From NCBI GenBank assembly GCA_028278425.1, contig JANQEJ010000331.1:1-64000 (forward strand): 64,000 nt of DNA. Direction: 5' to 3'. A program made the translations under genes and the position numbers. This stretch comes from Planctomycetota bacterium. GTDB taxonomy: Bacteria; Planctomycetota; UBA1135; GCA-002686595. The notes beneath the pieces were generated by a model. The model ran no database searches, was not told the origin of the DNA, and worked only from the letters and a program-made list of their open reading frames with translations. Each line of letters begins with the position of its first letter. Position 1 is the stretch's first letter. Of the stretch, positions 7,737 to 16,200 are shown in pieces.

Positions 7737-9113
7737 ATGGTCAAGCGCTATGACGCGATCGTGATCGGCACCGGCCAGTCGGGGCCGTCGCTCGCCGGTC
7801 GGATGCACGCGGAGGGGATGAAGGTCGCCGTGATCGAGCGCGACCGCGTCGGCGGAACCTGCGTCAACGTCGGGTGCATCCCGACGAAGACGCTCGTCGC
7901 CAGCGCGCGCGCCGCGCACATGGCGCGCCGGGGCGCCGACTTCGGCGTCGACGTGAGCGGGCTCGTCCGCGTGGACATGAAGCGCGTGAAGGAGCGCATG
8001 AAGGCGATCTCGGGCCAGTCCAACCAGGGCGTCACGTCGTGGCTCGAGGGGATGGAGAACGTCGACCTGATCCGCGGCGACGCGCGGCTGCTCGGCCCGA
8101 CGTCCGTCGGCGTGAACGGCGACGTGCTCGAGGCGGAGAAGATCTTTCTGAACGTCGGCGGGCGCGCAGTGGTTCCGGACTTTCCCGGCATCGACGAGGT
8201 CCCCTTCCTCACCAACGTGAGCATCATGGAGGTCGACTTCGTCCCCGAGCACCTCGTCGTCGTGGGCGGGAGCTACATTGGCCTGGAGTTCGCGCAGATG
8301 TACCGGCGCTTCGGCAGCGAGGTCACCGTGATCGAGCGCGGGCCGCGCCTGATCGCGCGGGACGACCCCGACGTGTCCGAGTGCGTGCAGCAGATTCTCG
8401 AGGCCGAAGGCGTGCGCTTCCGGCTCAACGCGGACTGCATCGGCTTCGGCAAGGCCGGCGACTCCGTCGCGGCCAACGTCGATTGCGACGAGGGGCCGCC
8501 GGAGGTCGTCGGGTCGCATCTCTTGCTCGCCGTCGGGCGGCAGCCGAACACGGACACGCTCGGTCTGGAGGAAGCCGGCGTCGCGGTGAACGAGCGCGGC
8601 TACGTCCAGGTCGACGATCAGCTCCGCACCAACGTGCCCGGCATCTGGGCCATGGGCGACTGCAACGGCGAGGGTGCGTTCACGCACACGTCGTACAACG
8701 ACTACGAGATCGTCGCGGCGAACCTGTTCGACGACGATCCGCGGCGCGTGAGCGACCGCATCCTGTGCTACGGCCTCTTCGTCGACCCGCCGCTCGGGCG
8801 GATCGGCATGACCGAAGGGCAGGCGCGCGAGTCCGGCCGCAACGTCCTGATGGGCAAGCGCCTGATGAAGCACGTCGGGCGCGCCAAGGAGCGCAGCGAG
8901 ACCGACGGCTTCATCAAGATCCTGGTCGACGGAGACACGAAGGAGATCCTCGGCGCGGCCATCCTCGGCATCGGCGGCGACGAGGTCGTGCACACGCTGC
9001 TCGACGTGATGTACGCGAAGGCGCCGTACACCGTGGTGTCGCGCGCGGTGCACATCCACCCGACGGTGGCGGAGCTCCTACCGACGACGCTGCAGAGCTT
9101 GAAGCCGCTCTAG
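7737..9113 (+). CDS. FAD-dependent pyridine nucleotide-disulfide oxidoreductase (mercuric reductase/dihydrolipoamide dehydrogenase-like)
   Basis: Cytoplasmic flavoprotein, 458 residues, of the class I disulfide reductase family. It has the FAD-binding GTGQSGPSLAG at residues 11-21, the redox-active pair in GGTCVNVGCIPTK (Cys42, Cys47), a central NAD(P)H-binding segment VVVGGSYIGLEFAQ, the second FAD site PGIWAMGDCNG, and a dimerisation domain ending HIHPTVAELLPT, which supplies the His-Glu pair. ATG 7737 is preceded by AAGGAGGAG. There is no N-terminal heavy-metal-associated domain and no C-terminal Cys pair, so true mercuric reductase activity is unlikely. The substrate disulfide is unknown. 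Its stop overlaps that of the convergent small membrane gene (CTAG). Confidence 0.88.
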   Translation: MVKRYDAIVIGTGQSGPSLAGRMHAEGMKVAVIERDRVGGTCVNVGCIPTKTLVASARAAHMARRGADFGVDVSGLVRVDMKRVKERMKAISGQSNQGVTSWLEGMENVDLIRGDARLLGPTSVGVNGDVLEAEKIFLNVGGRAVVPDFPGIDEVPFLTNVSIMEVDFVPEHLVVVGGSYIGLEFAQMYRRFGSEVTVIERGPRLIARDDPDVSECVQQILEAEGVRFRLNADCIGFGKAGDSVAANVDCDEGPPEVVGSHLLLAVGRQPNTDTLGLEEAGVAVNERGYVQVDDQLRTNVPGIWAMGDCNGEGAFTHTSYNDYEIVAANLFDDDPRRVSDRILCYGLFVDPPLGRIGMTEGQARESGRNVLMGKRLMKHVGRAKERSETDGFIKILVDGDTKEILGAAILGIGGDEVVHTLLDVMYAKAPYTVVSRAVHIHPTVAELLPTTLQSLKPL

Positions 9114-9421
9114 GACTCGGCGCGGGACGCCGCGATCACGGCGGCGAACGACGCGCCCGCGACGAGCGCGAACGGACCGATCAGGCCGAGCACCATGGGC
9201 GGCCCCTGCATCTCCGCGAGCGAGCGCAGGGAGAAGCCGGCGATGGCGAGGGCGACGAGAGCGCTTGCGAGTCCTCCGAGAAGAAGCGGTACGCGGTGGT
9301 TCTGCGCGAGCCGGAGGAGCTTCTCGATCCGCGCTTCGCCGCGCTGGATCTGAAACAGCGTCCCGAAGAACCCGCCGCACGCCCAAAGGGCCGTGCCGAA
9401 GACGAGCACGAAAAGGGGCAT
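9110..9421 (-). CDS. Small integral membrane protein, unknown
   Basis: 103 residues with three predicted membrane helices: about 1-23 (LFVLVFGTALWACGGFFG), about 46-68 (LLLGGLASALVALAIAGF) and about 76-98 (MVLGLIGPFALVAGASFAAV), with a positively charged loop (RGEARIEKLLRLAQNHR) between the first two. The reading frame ends exactly against the flavoprotein gene, sharing the CTAG palindrome with its stop. No family recognised. Confidence 0.6.
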   Translation of the reverse strand: MPLFVLVFGTALWACGGFFGTLFQIQRGEARIEKLLRLAQNHRVPLLLGGLASALVALAIAGFSLRSLAEMQGPPMVLGLIGPFALVAGASFAAVIAASRAES

Positions 9422-9496
9422 GTCCCTCTCATCGGTTCCCGGCGAGAGCCGAATGGAGCGAAAGCCCCGGCGGCCGGGAACCCGTCGCCGGACGGC

Positions 9497-10279
9497 TCAG
9501 GGGAACGGAATCGCGCCCTGGACGATCGTCAGGGGGAGCGAGTCCGAGATCCGCGTGACCGGACACGGCGCGCTCGGATCGAACACGACGAAGGAGGTCA
9601 CGAGCGAGAGCCCGATCAGCGCGGAGTTGTCCGGGATCGGGAAAAGCGGGTCCTCCGAGAGCCCCGCGGCGTCGAGCGATCCGACCGTGTTCGTGAAGAT
9701 CGGGCTCGCGAGGTGAATCTGCAACAGCGCGTCGAAGTCCAGCGGCACGGTTCCCGCGCAGGTCGGGATCCCCGTCGTCTGGGCGTACGCCGCCAAGAGC
9801 CAGTACAGGCCTCCCGGATCCCCGGGCGCGCAAAGCGAGAAGTTGCGCCCGCCGAAACCGATCACGTCGGTCCCGATCGCCGGCGTGCCTTTCAAGTGCA
9901 GGTTGGCCTCCGTTCCTCCGACCTGGAACGGAATCTGGAACAAGCCGCCGAGCGTTCCGATCTCGACGACGTAGTCGCCCGGTGGAACCTGCGCGCCGCT
10001 TTGGTCGACCTGGTCCCACTTGTAGTTGAGCGTGCCGAGCGGACCGACGAGGACTTCCTGGATCAAGCAGTCCGCGTCGAACACGAGGCCGCCCGAATCG
10101 TCGAACACCTTCCACGGGCAACCCGCGAAGCCGCCGATCAGGTCGGTGTTGTTCGTGACGGAGAAGTAGACGGGACAGCCGAGCGGCGCGGGGTCCGGTC
10201 CCACCTGGACCGTGATGATCTGCGCCCCGGCGGACAGCGCGAGGACGGGAAGGGCGACGAAGGTCTTGAGCACTCGCAT
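9497..10279 (-). CDS. Secreted protein with BsuPI-like N-terminal beta domain
   Basis: 260 residues with signal peptide MRVLKTFVALPVLALSAGAQ. The mature N-terminal half resembles the BsuPI-type beta sandwich: FSVTNNTDLIGG, a spaced Cys pair, VFDDSGGLVF, then a WDQVDQSGAQVPPGDYVVEI strand. The C-terminal half holds GTPAIGTDVIGFGGRNFSLC and the segment PIPDNSALIGLSL, a motif style found at the C-terminus of many planctomycete secreted proteins. It shares architecture with the gene at 57127-57930, including the QVPPGxY turn, so the two are probably distant paralogues. A weak hairpin (GCGGGA/TCCCGC) lies between this gene and the cytochrome gene upstream. Function unknown. Confidence 0.72.
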   Translation of the reverse strand: MRVLKTFVALPVLALSAGAQIITVQVGPDPAPLGCPVYFSVTNNTDLIGGFAGCPWKVFDDSGGLVFDADCLIQEVLVGPLGTLNYKWDQVDQSGAQVPPGDYVVEIGTLGGLFQIPFQVGGTEANLHLKGTPAIGTDVIGFGGRNFSLCAPGDPGGLYWLLAAYAQTTGIPTCAGTVPLDFDALLQIHLASPIFTNTVGSLDAAGLSEDPLFPIPDNSALIGLSLVTSFVVFDPSAPCPVTRISDSLPLTIVQGAIPFP

Positions 10280-10353
10280 GATGGACTCCGCTCCAGAGAC
10301 AGGTCTGGGAGCATCCTAACCCGGTCGCGGGATCGCGGGCGTCCCGCTCTCGC

Positions 10354-10761
10354 TCAGCGCGGTTTCGGCTGGAACTTCGCGTGGCAGAGCTCGCACGACA
10401 TCCGCAGCGGGGCGTAGGTGCTCGCCACCCGGGCCGGATCGTTCGCGCGCGCGGCCATCAGCGACGCGTCGAGTCGCTGCAGAAAGAGCTTGTGAAGGTT
10501 GCGAAACTCCGCCGGGTCGCCCTGAAACGAGGAGCGCGCGAGGTGCCGCTCGAAGGCGGGATCCGTCCCCCACCGCTTGAGCGACTCGAGGGAGCTCAAG
10601 GCCGTGGAGGGCGAGCCGAGGTTGCGCTCCACCTGCTTCGTCTCCCAGTCCATCTGGAGCATCACCCCGTGCAGGCTGTACTTCGGCGTAGCGTCCTCGC
10701 AGGCGGCCGCGAGCGGCAAAACGACCAGGAGGAGGGCCGCCGCGATGCGGCGCCGGAACAT
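10354..10761 (-). CDS. Cytochrome c'-like lipoprotein
   Basis: 135 residues. From ATG 10761 the signal peptide MFRRRIAAALLLVVLPLAAAC has a lipobox (LAAAC, Cys21), so the protein should be membrane-anchored in the periplasm. A single haem-binding CELCH (residues 123-127) is near the C-terminus, as in class II cytochromes c', and the middle is helical (LSSLESLKRWGTDPAFERHL, then FRNLHKLFLQRLDASLMAAR), consistent with a four-helix bundle. A longer frame exists upstream but lacks a signal peptide and overlaps the next gene. Likely role: electron transfer or gas ligand binding; partners are not obvious nearby. Confidence 0.8.
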   Translation of the reverse strand: MFRRRIAAALLLVVLPLAAACEDATPKYSLHGVMLQMDWETKQVERNLGSPSTALSSLESLKRWGTDPAFERHLARSSFQGDPAEFRNLHKLFLQRLDASLMAARANDPARVASTYAPLRMSCELCHAKFQPKPR

Positions 10762-10768
10762 GGGCGAC

Positions 10769-11008
10769 CTATTCGCTGCTGGCCGCCTTGGCCACGGCTT
10801 GGTCGATCGTGTTCTGGATGGCGCTCTCCATCTCTTCGACCCAGTCTTCGCCGAAGTCGCGCTCGAGCAGGTCTTTCTCGGAGAACTCCCAGCGGCCCGA
10901 GCGAGCATCGAAGTCAAACTGATAATCGTGCTCGCTACCGTCGTCCTCGGTGACCATGACGAGGACGATGTTATTGGGCTCGTCGAGCTCCAGTCGAAAG
11001 CTAGCCAT
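10769..11008 (-). CDS. Small acidic protein, unknown
   Basis: 79 residues, strongly acidic and without a signal or membrane segment, so probably cytoplasmic. It starts MASFRLELDEPNNIVLVMV and ends in a helix (WVEEMESAIQNTIDQAVAKA). It sits 7 bp upstream of the cytochrome c'-like lipoprotein on the same strand and 42 bp downstream of another small gene, so the three may be co-transcribed. No family recognised; the composition argues for a real gene. Confidence 0.6.
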   Translation of the reverse strand: MASFRLELDEPNNIVLVMVTEDDGSEHDYQFDFDARSGRWEFSEKDLLERDFGEDWVEEMESAIQNTIDQAVAKAASSE

Positions 11009-11050
11009 GGCCGGAAGAATACCCCTTCCGCCCCAAACGAGGCAACGGGG

Positions 11051-11374
11051 TCAGGATTCCCTCGCCCGCCCCATCGTGATCTCGCCTTCCTCGGGGATCA
11101 GGTCGAACTCCTTGTCCTCACGCCAGTTGGAAACGCTGTTGAACTGGTCCCGAAGGGCCTTCAGCACCGCCATGTAGCCCGCGTCGATCGGCACGCGTCC
11201 GGAATCGACCATCGTGCCGCCGGCATCGTAGAGACAGAGCTCGAGCTGCGTGCTGCGCCCCTCGTCGGGGCGCGTCACTTCGAGCTGGAGCTCGGGACGG
11301 GGAAGACCTCCCACGGGCCGCACGCGATAACGTGCGGACTGTCCCGGCGCCAGACGGAACATTCGTAACGGCAT
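11051..11374 (-). CDS. Small protein, unknown
   Basis: 107 residues from ATG 11374 (MPLRMFRLAPGQSARYRV); an internal ATG four codons later is an alternative start. Beta-rich first half (PELQLEVTRPDE, TQLELCLYDAGG) and a helical second half (GYMAVLKALRDQFNSVSNW) ending in an acidic segment. No signal peptide. It is first in a probable three-gene minus-strand group with the acidic protein and the cytochrome, and divergent from the squalene-synthase-like gene (164 bp between). The frame is open further upstream but that part reads as random, Arg/Ser-rich sequence. Confidence 0.5.
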   Translation of the reverse strand: MPLRMFRLAPGQSARYRVRPVGGLPRPELQLEVTRPDEGRSTQLELCLYDAGGTMVDSGRVPIDAGYMAVLKALRDQFNSVSNWREDKEFDLIPEEGEITMGRARES

Positions 11375-11538
11375 GGCGATCGTGTTGTTGGCTCCGCGCG
11401 GACTCGGAGACGACTGAGTGGATCCCACACCTTGCAGGAATCCCCTCCCTCTCAGCCACGATGCTCCGCGTATCGCGTGGAATTCGCAAGCACTTCCCTT
11501 TCCTCCTTTCGCCGATTCCCACGACTTAGAATCCGCGC

Positions 11539-12411
11539 GTGCACGAGTTGCTGAAGCCCGCGGACGTCTCACCGCACGAAGCGGCGCTCCGTTGCCGGGC
11601 TTATCTCCGTCGGCGGCGCGCGTGGTGGCTTGCTCTCTCGCTGCGATCATCCACAGATGTGGATAACTTCGCTGCCTATGGTGCGTTCGACGAGATCGCC
11701 CGCGAGATCGAGTGCGGAGAGGACCCGCGGAGCGGCTTGCAAGAGCTCGCGCACGCGCTCGACGCGAGCCTTGCGGAACAGCCGAATACGGTTCTCGGCA
11801 TGGCCCTTGCCTTGACGATCCGCCGACACCGGCTCCCCCCCTTTCTGCTCCGGGGTCCCGTCGAAACGCGCCTTCGGCATCTCGACGTCCACGCCTACGC
11901 GACGCGCGAGGAGCTTCTGGCCTTCCTGAAGCGTCTCGTCCATCCCACGGGTCGCGTGTGCCTCCGTCTTCTGGGACGCGCCGACGAGCGCACCGAGGTT
12001 CTCGCCGACGCGCTCGCCAACGGCGTGCAGCTCACCGCCTGGCTCGTGGACCTGCCCGCCGTCTGGTCGCGCGGCCGCCTCCCCATCCCCATGGAGGACC
12101 TGACGCGGTTCGGCGTCGGCCTGAAGCAACTCGGCGAAGCGCGGCACGACGACGCGTTTCGAAGGCTGATGGCGCACCAGATCGCGCGCGCCCGGGAGTG
12201 GCTCGCCCGCGGCTGGCCGCTCGCGGAGGAGCTCGGTCCCTGGCACGGCCGCCAGCTCGCCTTCTTCCTGCGCTGGCACGCCGCGGCGCTCAACGCCATC
12301 GAAGTTGGGGATTTTGCCGTCTTGCGCAAGCGACCCCGCGGAGGCGTCCTGCGCGCGTTGGCCTGCTTAAGCGCCAGCGCGGCGACGACCCGCGCACCGG
12401 CTCTGAGCTGA
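11539..12411 (+). CDS. Squalene/phytoene synthase family protein, second Asp-rich motif missing
   Basis: 290 residues. It follows the all-alpha squalene/phytoene synthase (HpnC/HpnD) pattern: FDEIAREIECGED (about 50-62) at the place of the first Asp-rich motif, IRRHRLPP near 94-101, DVHAYATREELLAFL near 117-130, GRVCLRLLG near 138-146, and NGVQLTAWLVDLPAV then RGRLPIPMEDLTRFGV near 161-193. In active enzymes the position after LxxxLxD reads DxxED; here it is DLPAV (Asp171 kept, the following acidic pair lost), and the first motif is DExxxE. Catalysis with two Mg-bound diphosphates is therefore doubtful. No hopanoid or carotenoid genes flank it. GTG start at 11539; a DnaA-box-like inverted pair lies inside the coding sequence at 11647-11666. 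Confidence 0.7.
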   Translation: MHELLKPADVSPHEAALRCRAYLRRRRAWWLALSLRSSTDVDNFAAYGAFDEIAREIECGEDPRSGLQELAHALDASLAEQPNTVLGMALALTIRRHRLPPFLLRGPVETRLRHLDVHAYATREELLAFLKRLVHPTGRVCLRLLGRADERTEVLADALANGVQLTAWLVDLPAVWSRGRLPIPMEDLTRFGVGLKQLGEARHDDAFRRLMAHQIARAREWLARGWPLAEELGPWHGRQLAFFLRWHAAALNAIEVGDFAVLRKRPRGGVLRALACLSASAATTRAPALS

Positions 12412-12491
12412 GGGCTGGATCGCGCGGGAGGGCTGGCAAAGAGAAAGAGTGCAACCGATACTGGTTCTTGGAAGTCCCTTCTTCCAAACCG

Positions 12492-12764
12492 ATGCCGCGC
12501 CGCCGCAAAAGCGTCCTCGCCAACCTCTTCGAGGGATGGGGAATGCTCTGGGGTGCCTGGTCCGCCGCGGGAACGCCCGTGCCGGTTCAGCTTCCCGAGC
12601 TCGAGCACAAGACGGACGAGGAGGCCTTGCGGGCCGCCTGGGAGGCGGTCGGCCAGAGCCTATGGGCCGCTATGGGTGCCTTCGAACGCGAACAGGGATG
12701 GGGGGACGACAACGATGCCCGGAGAGACGCTGGACGGAGAGACGCCGAGTCACCTGTCCCCTGA
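12492..12764 (+). CDS. Small protein overlapping the DUF2335 gene
   Basis: 90 residues from ATG 12492: a basic start (MPRRRKSVLANLFEGWG), an amphipathic or hydrophobic stretch to about residue 30, then an acidic helical region (HKTDEEALRAAWEAVGQSLWAAMGAFE) and a charged, disordered tail. The last 50 bp overlap the start of the DUF2335 gene in another frame, a layout that suggests a linked pair. No family recognised. The frame is open far upstream, but that stretch is the shadow of the preceding gene. Confidence 0.5.
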   Translation: MPRRRKSVLANLFEGWGMLWGAWSAAGTPVPVQLPELEHKTDEEALRAAWEAVGQSLWAAMGAFEREQGWGDDNDARRDAGRRDAESPVP

Positions 12765-13116
12765 GCCGACGAGCGTCACGATCACAACGACCTACATGGG
12801 CCTGCTGCCGCCACCGAGCTCCCTGCAAGGCTACGAAGCCGTTCTGCCCGGCGCCGCCGAGAGGATCCTCGCGCTCGCCGAGAGACAGTTGCGTCACCGC
12901 CAGGACTTCGATTCCGGTCGGCTTCGGATCAGCGCTCGAATCGCAACGGCTGCCCACCGCGAGCGAATGTGGGGAATAGTCCTCGGATTCGTTCTTTCCG
13001 CCGGCGCGCTTGGCGGAGCCATCGTCGCTGGCGGGTGGATCGGCGCGATGCTAGGAGCGGGTGGCCTGGCCGGTCTCGCGGGCGCCTTCTTGATCCATCT
13101 CCGGCACCGGGACTAG
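12715..13116 (+). CDS. DUF2335 family membrane protein
   Basis: 133 residues. The pattern LPPPSSLQGYEAVLPGAAERILALAE (about residues 30-56), followed by a basic His-containing helix (RQLRHRQDFD) and a C-terminal hydrophobic hairpin of two helices (about 85-105 and 107-127, rich in G and A), matches DUF2335. The family is uncharacterised and common on accessory DNA. ATG 12715 lies inside the preceding small gene. The function of the pair is unknown. Confidence 0.7.
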   Translation: MPGETLDGETPSHLSPEPTSVTITTTYMGLLPPPSSLQGYEAVLPGAAERILALAERQLRHRQDFDSGRLRISARIATAAHRERMWGIVLGFVLSAGALGGAIVAGGWIGAMLGAGGLAGLAGAFLIHLRHRD

Positions 13117-13156
13117 AGCTCTCGTTCGTCCCAGCTTTCCACGCCGCGCTCCCGAG

Positions 13157-13176
13157 TTATCCACGGGTTCTCCACG
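13157..13176 (+). other. Two DnaA-box-like words in an intergenic gap
   Basis: TTATCCACG (13157-13165) and TTCTCCACG (13168-13176) lie in tandem in the 178-bp gap before the large lipoprotein gene; each differs slightly from TTATCCACA. No dnaA, dnaN or partition gene is nearby, so an origin is unlikely. Confidence 0.25.
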
Positions 13177-13294
13177 AAAACCTTTCGCGGTCGAAAGAGC
13201 GTAACAACGCCTCGAACCCGGGGGTCCATCTCAAGCTTCCCCATCCGCCTCGTCGATCGACGGGCTGCCCCACAGGCCTTTTCGGGAGCAGTTC

Positions 13295-16200
13295 ATGGTC
13301 ACGGTGGAAGCGGCTTCGGGCGGGCCATTCGCCCCGTCCCGTCCGAGGGGGAGGGAAACGTACGACGCCGGGCGATCCAACGCGGGTCGTGCGGCGGCAT
13401 GGATGCTCGTCGCGTCCCTGATCGCCGGTTGCGGCGGCGGGGGCGGCGGGAGCGGCGGCGGCACGCCGCCCGACGGTGCCACCGGCGCCGAGATGACCGT
13501 CGATCCGCCGGCGGGCTGGATCAGCTCCGGCCCGGAGGGCGGACCGTTCGCGCCGGACAGCCAGGTCTACACCGTGACGAACACCGGCGATGAGGATCTC
13601 GTCTGGTCGGCCGCCGGTTTGGGCCTCACCTTCTCGACGCCCGCTGGCGTCCTCGGGCCCGGGGAGTTCGAGCTCGTGACCGTCGGCTTAGACCCCGCGG
13701 TCGTCGACCTGCTGCCACCCGGGCTCTTCGTCGCGAACCTCTCCTTCCTCAATCAGACCAACGGCGTCGGCGACCTCAACGTCGCGGTGGAGCTCACCGT
13801 CAACGAGCTCGGCTCGCTGAGCGTCACGCCCTCGACGGGCTTCCTCGCCGCGGGCCTCGTCGGAGGGCCGTTCACGCCGGACAGCGCGGACTACACGCTC
13901 GAGAACGCCGGCGGCGTGGACCTGACCTGGTCGGCGACGTCCTCGCACTCCTGGCTCTCGGCTTCGCTCACCGGCGGAACCCTCTCTCCGGGGCAGCAGC
14001 AGGTGGTGACGATCGCGATCGATCAGGGCGCCGCCGCGACCTTCTCCGCGGGTCTCTATCCCGCGGCGATCACGTTCGTCAACGAGTCCAGCACCGAGGC
14101 GGACACGGTCATCGTGGTCGCGCTCGACGTCAAGGAAGAGGGCACCCTCGCGGTCACTCCGGCCCTCGACTTCACGCCGCTCGGACCGCCCGGCGGACCC
14201 TTCGCGCCGCCGTCGCAGGGATACGTGCTGACGAACACCGGGGACACGCAGATCGCGTGGAGCGCTTCCGCGACGCAGAGCTGGGTCTCGCTCTCGAAGA
14301 CGTCCGGCACGCTGGCGGCCGGCGCGCAGGAGACCGTGACCGTGTCGATCAACGCGGGGGCGACCGCGTCGTTCCTCGACGGCGTCTACAACGACACGGT
14401 CAGCTTCACCAACCTCACCAACGGGCTCGGGAACGACACCCGCAACGTCGTCCTGACCTTGCAGTCCGCTCCCGGTACCCTGAGCGTCGATCCGAACGGC
14501 GACTTCGACAGCGTGGGACCCGAAGGCGGCCCGTTCGCACCGGCCTCGATGACCTACACCCTCTCCAACACCGGCGGCCAGACGCTCGCTTGGACGGCGC
14601 TCTCCACCGCCCTTTGGGCCACGGTCTCGAGCCCCGGCGGCACGCTCGCGCCCGGAGGCTCCACCGCCGTGGTGGTCGCCGTCGACCAGGGCTTCGCGGC
14701 GACGCTTCCGACCGGGCTCTACAACGGTCTCGTGTCGTTCACGAACACGACGACCGGCGCGGGCAGCACGACGCGAAACGTCTCGCTCGAGGTGACGTCG
14801 ACCTCGGGCGGCGGAGCTCCGGTGTTGCCCCCCGGCCCCGGTTGGAGCGGTTCGACGAACGAGCCGCCGCAGGTCGGCAGCGGCCCCGGCGACGACGCGA
14901 AAGTGGTCGCGCGCTGGAACGTCGTGCCGCACCAGCAGATCCAGGGCGACTTCTTCATCGGCGTCCCCGCCTTCCACGTCAACGGCATCGACCGCGTCGA
15001 GATGGCGGTCGAGGGCGGACCGTGGACGCCGGTGACGCAGATGACGTTCAACACCAGGACGCAGACGTGGGAGTACACGGCGATCCTCCGCGAGAGCGAC
15101 TACTCCCAGAACGACGAGATCGAGGTGCGCGCCATCGCGTATCCGGTCGTGGGCAAGCCGCGGCTGCTCGATTCGCTCTTCGTCTACGTCGACCGCGACG
15201 ACCAGCTCCAACACGTCGTGAAGTGGGCCGCGCCGTTCGGTAGCGACAGCTCGGGCGACGGCTCGCAGGGCAACCCGTACCGGACGATCGGCAAGGCGGC
15301 GGTCGAGGTCGCCGCGGCGCAGGGCGGGCTCGCGGACGGCGGCTTCGTCTACCTCGCGGCGGGCGACTACGACCACTCCGCGCCGCCGAGCTCGCTGAAC
15401 ACGGCGAACCTCTGGCTCACGGTCCAGCCGGGGCCGGGCCTCACCAAGGCGGACTGCCGCATCACCGACGGGATCAACCCGGGCTTGAAGACCGGGCGCG
15501 TGCGGCTCTACGACCTCACGATCAAGGACATCCTCTACTCCGAGTCGGGCAAGGGTCAGAAGATCTGGGCCGACAACTGTCACTTCGAGGGCAACGGGCA
15601 GGAGACGTCGGTACACCCGGTCGGCTGGTTCACCGGCTTCGCGGCGGAGTACCTCACCGACACGATCGTCAGCGACGACAAGCTCGGCTTCGAAAACACG
15701 AACATCTGCCGGAACGTCCAGGCGCTCCGCCTCGGCAGCGACGTGTTCGGACAGACGAAGCTGGTCGTCAACTGCATCGTCGACGACGTCGACCGCGGTT
15801 CCCAGACGAGCTGGCACCCCGACGTGTACGACTTCGGCGCGGCCGGGAACAACTTCGACAACTACCTGATCTACGGCCTGACGGCGACGAACTGCAACGC
15901 GCAGGGCATCTTCTCCGCGGACGAGGTGGGCTCGGTCGACAACTCGGCGTTCATCAACTGCCTGTTCGAGATCGGCGGCCACGCGAGCCAGTGGGAGGTA
16001 CCCTCCAACCACCTGCTGCTCTGGAACACGACGCTGGCAGAGCACAGCTACAACTGGCGCACGCCGCAGTCGACGCTCACGAACATCTCGGTCCGCGGCA
16101 CGGTCTTCAACAAGATGTCGATCGCGGGCGGGGGCGATTCGGTCGACGACGCGTGGTTCGAGGACAACCACTTCATCGACTCGGCCTCGCTCGTCAAGGG

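Noticed and set aside
7737-9113. Mercuric reductase
   Set aside because: No heavy-metal-associated domain, no C-terminal Cys pair, no mer genes nearby.
7874-10417. 847-codon open frame on the plus strand
   Set aside because: Overlaps the flavoprotein in another frame and then runs antisense to the small membrane and BsuPI-like genes; Arg-rich and featureless.
13157-13176. Replication origin
   Set aside because: Only two imperfect DnaA-box-like words, no AT-rich unwinding region, and no replication genes nearby.
13487-14800. Tandem DNA repeat or CRISPR-like array
   Set aside because: Repeats are at protein level with long, diverged units; no short direct repeats with spacers anywhere in the window.
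13688-16171. 827-codon open frame on the minus strand opposite the large lipoprotein gene
   Set aside because: Composition is dominated by R, V, D and E repeats typical of the antisense frame of GC-rich codons; no domain. The plus-strand gene explains the region.
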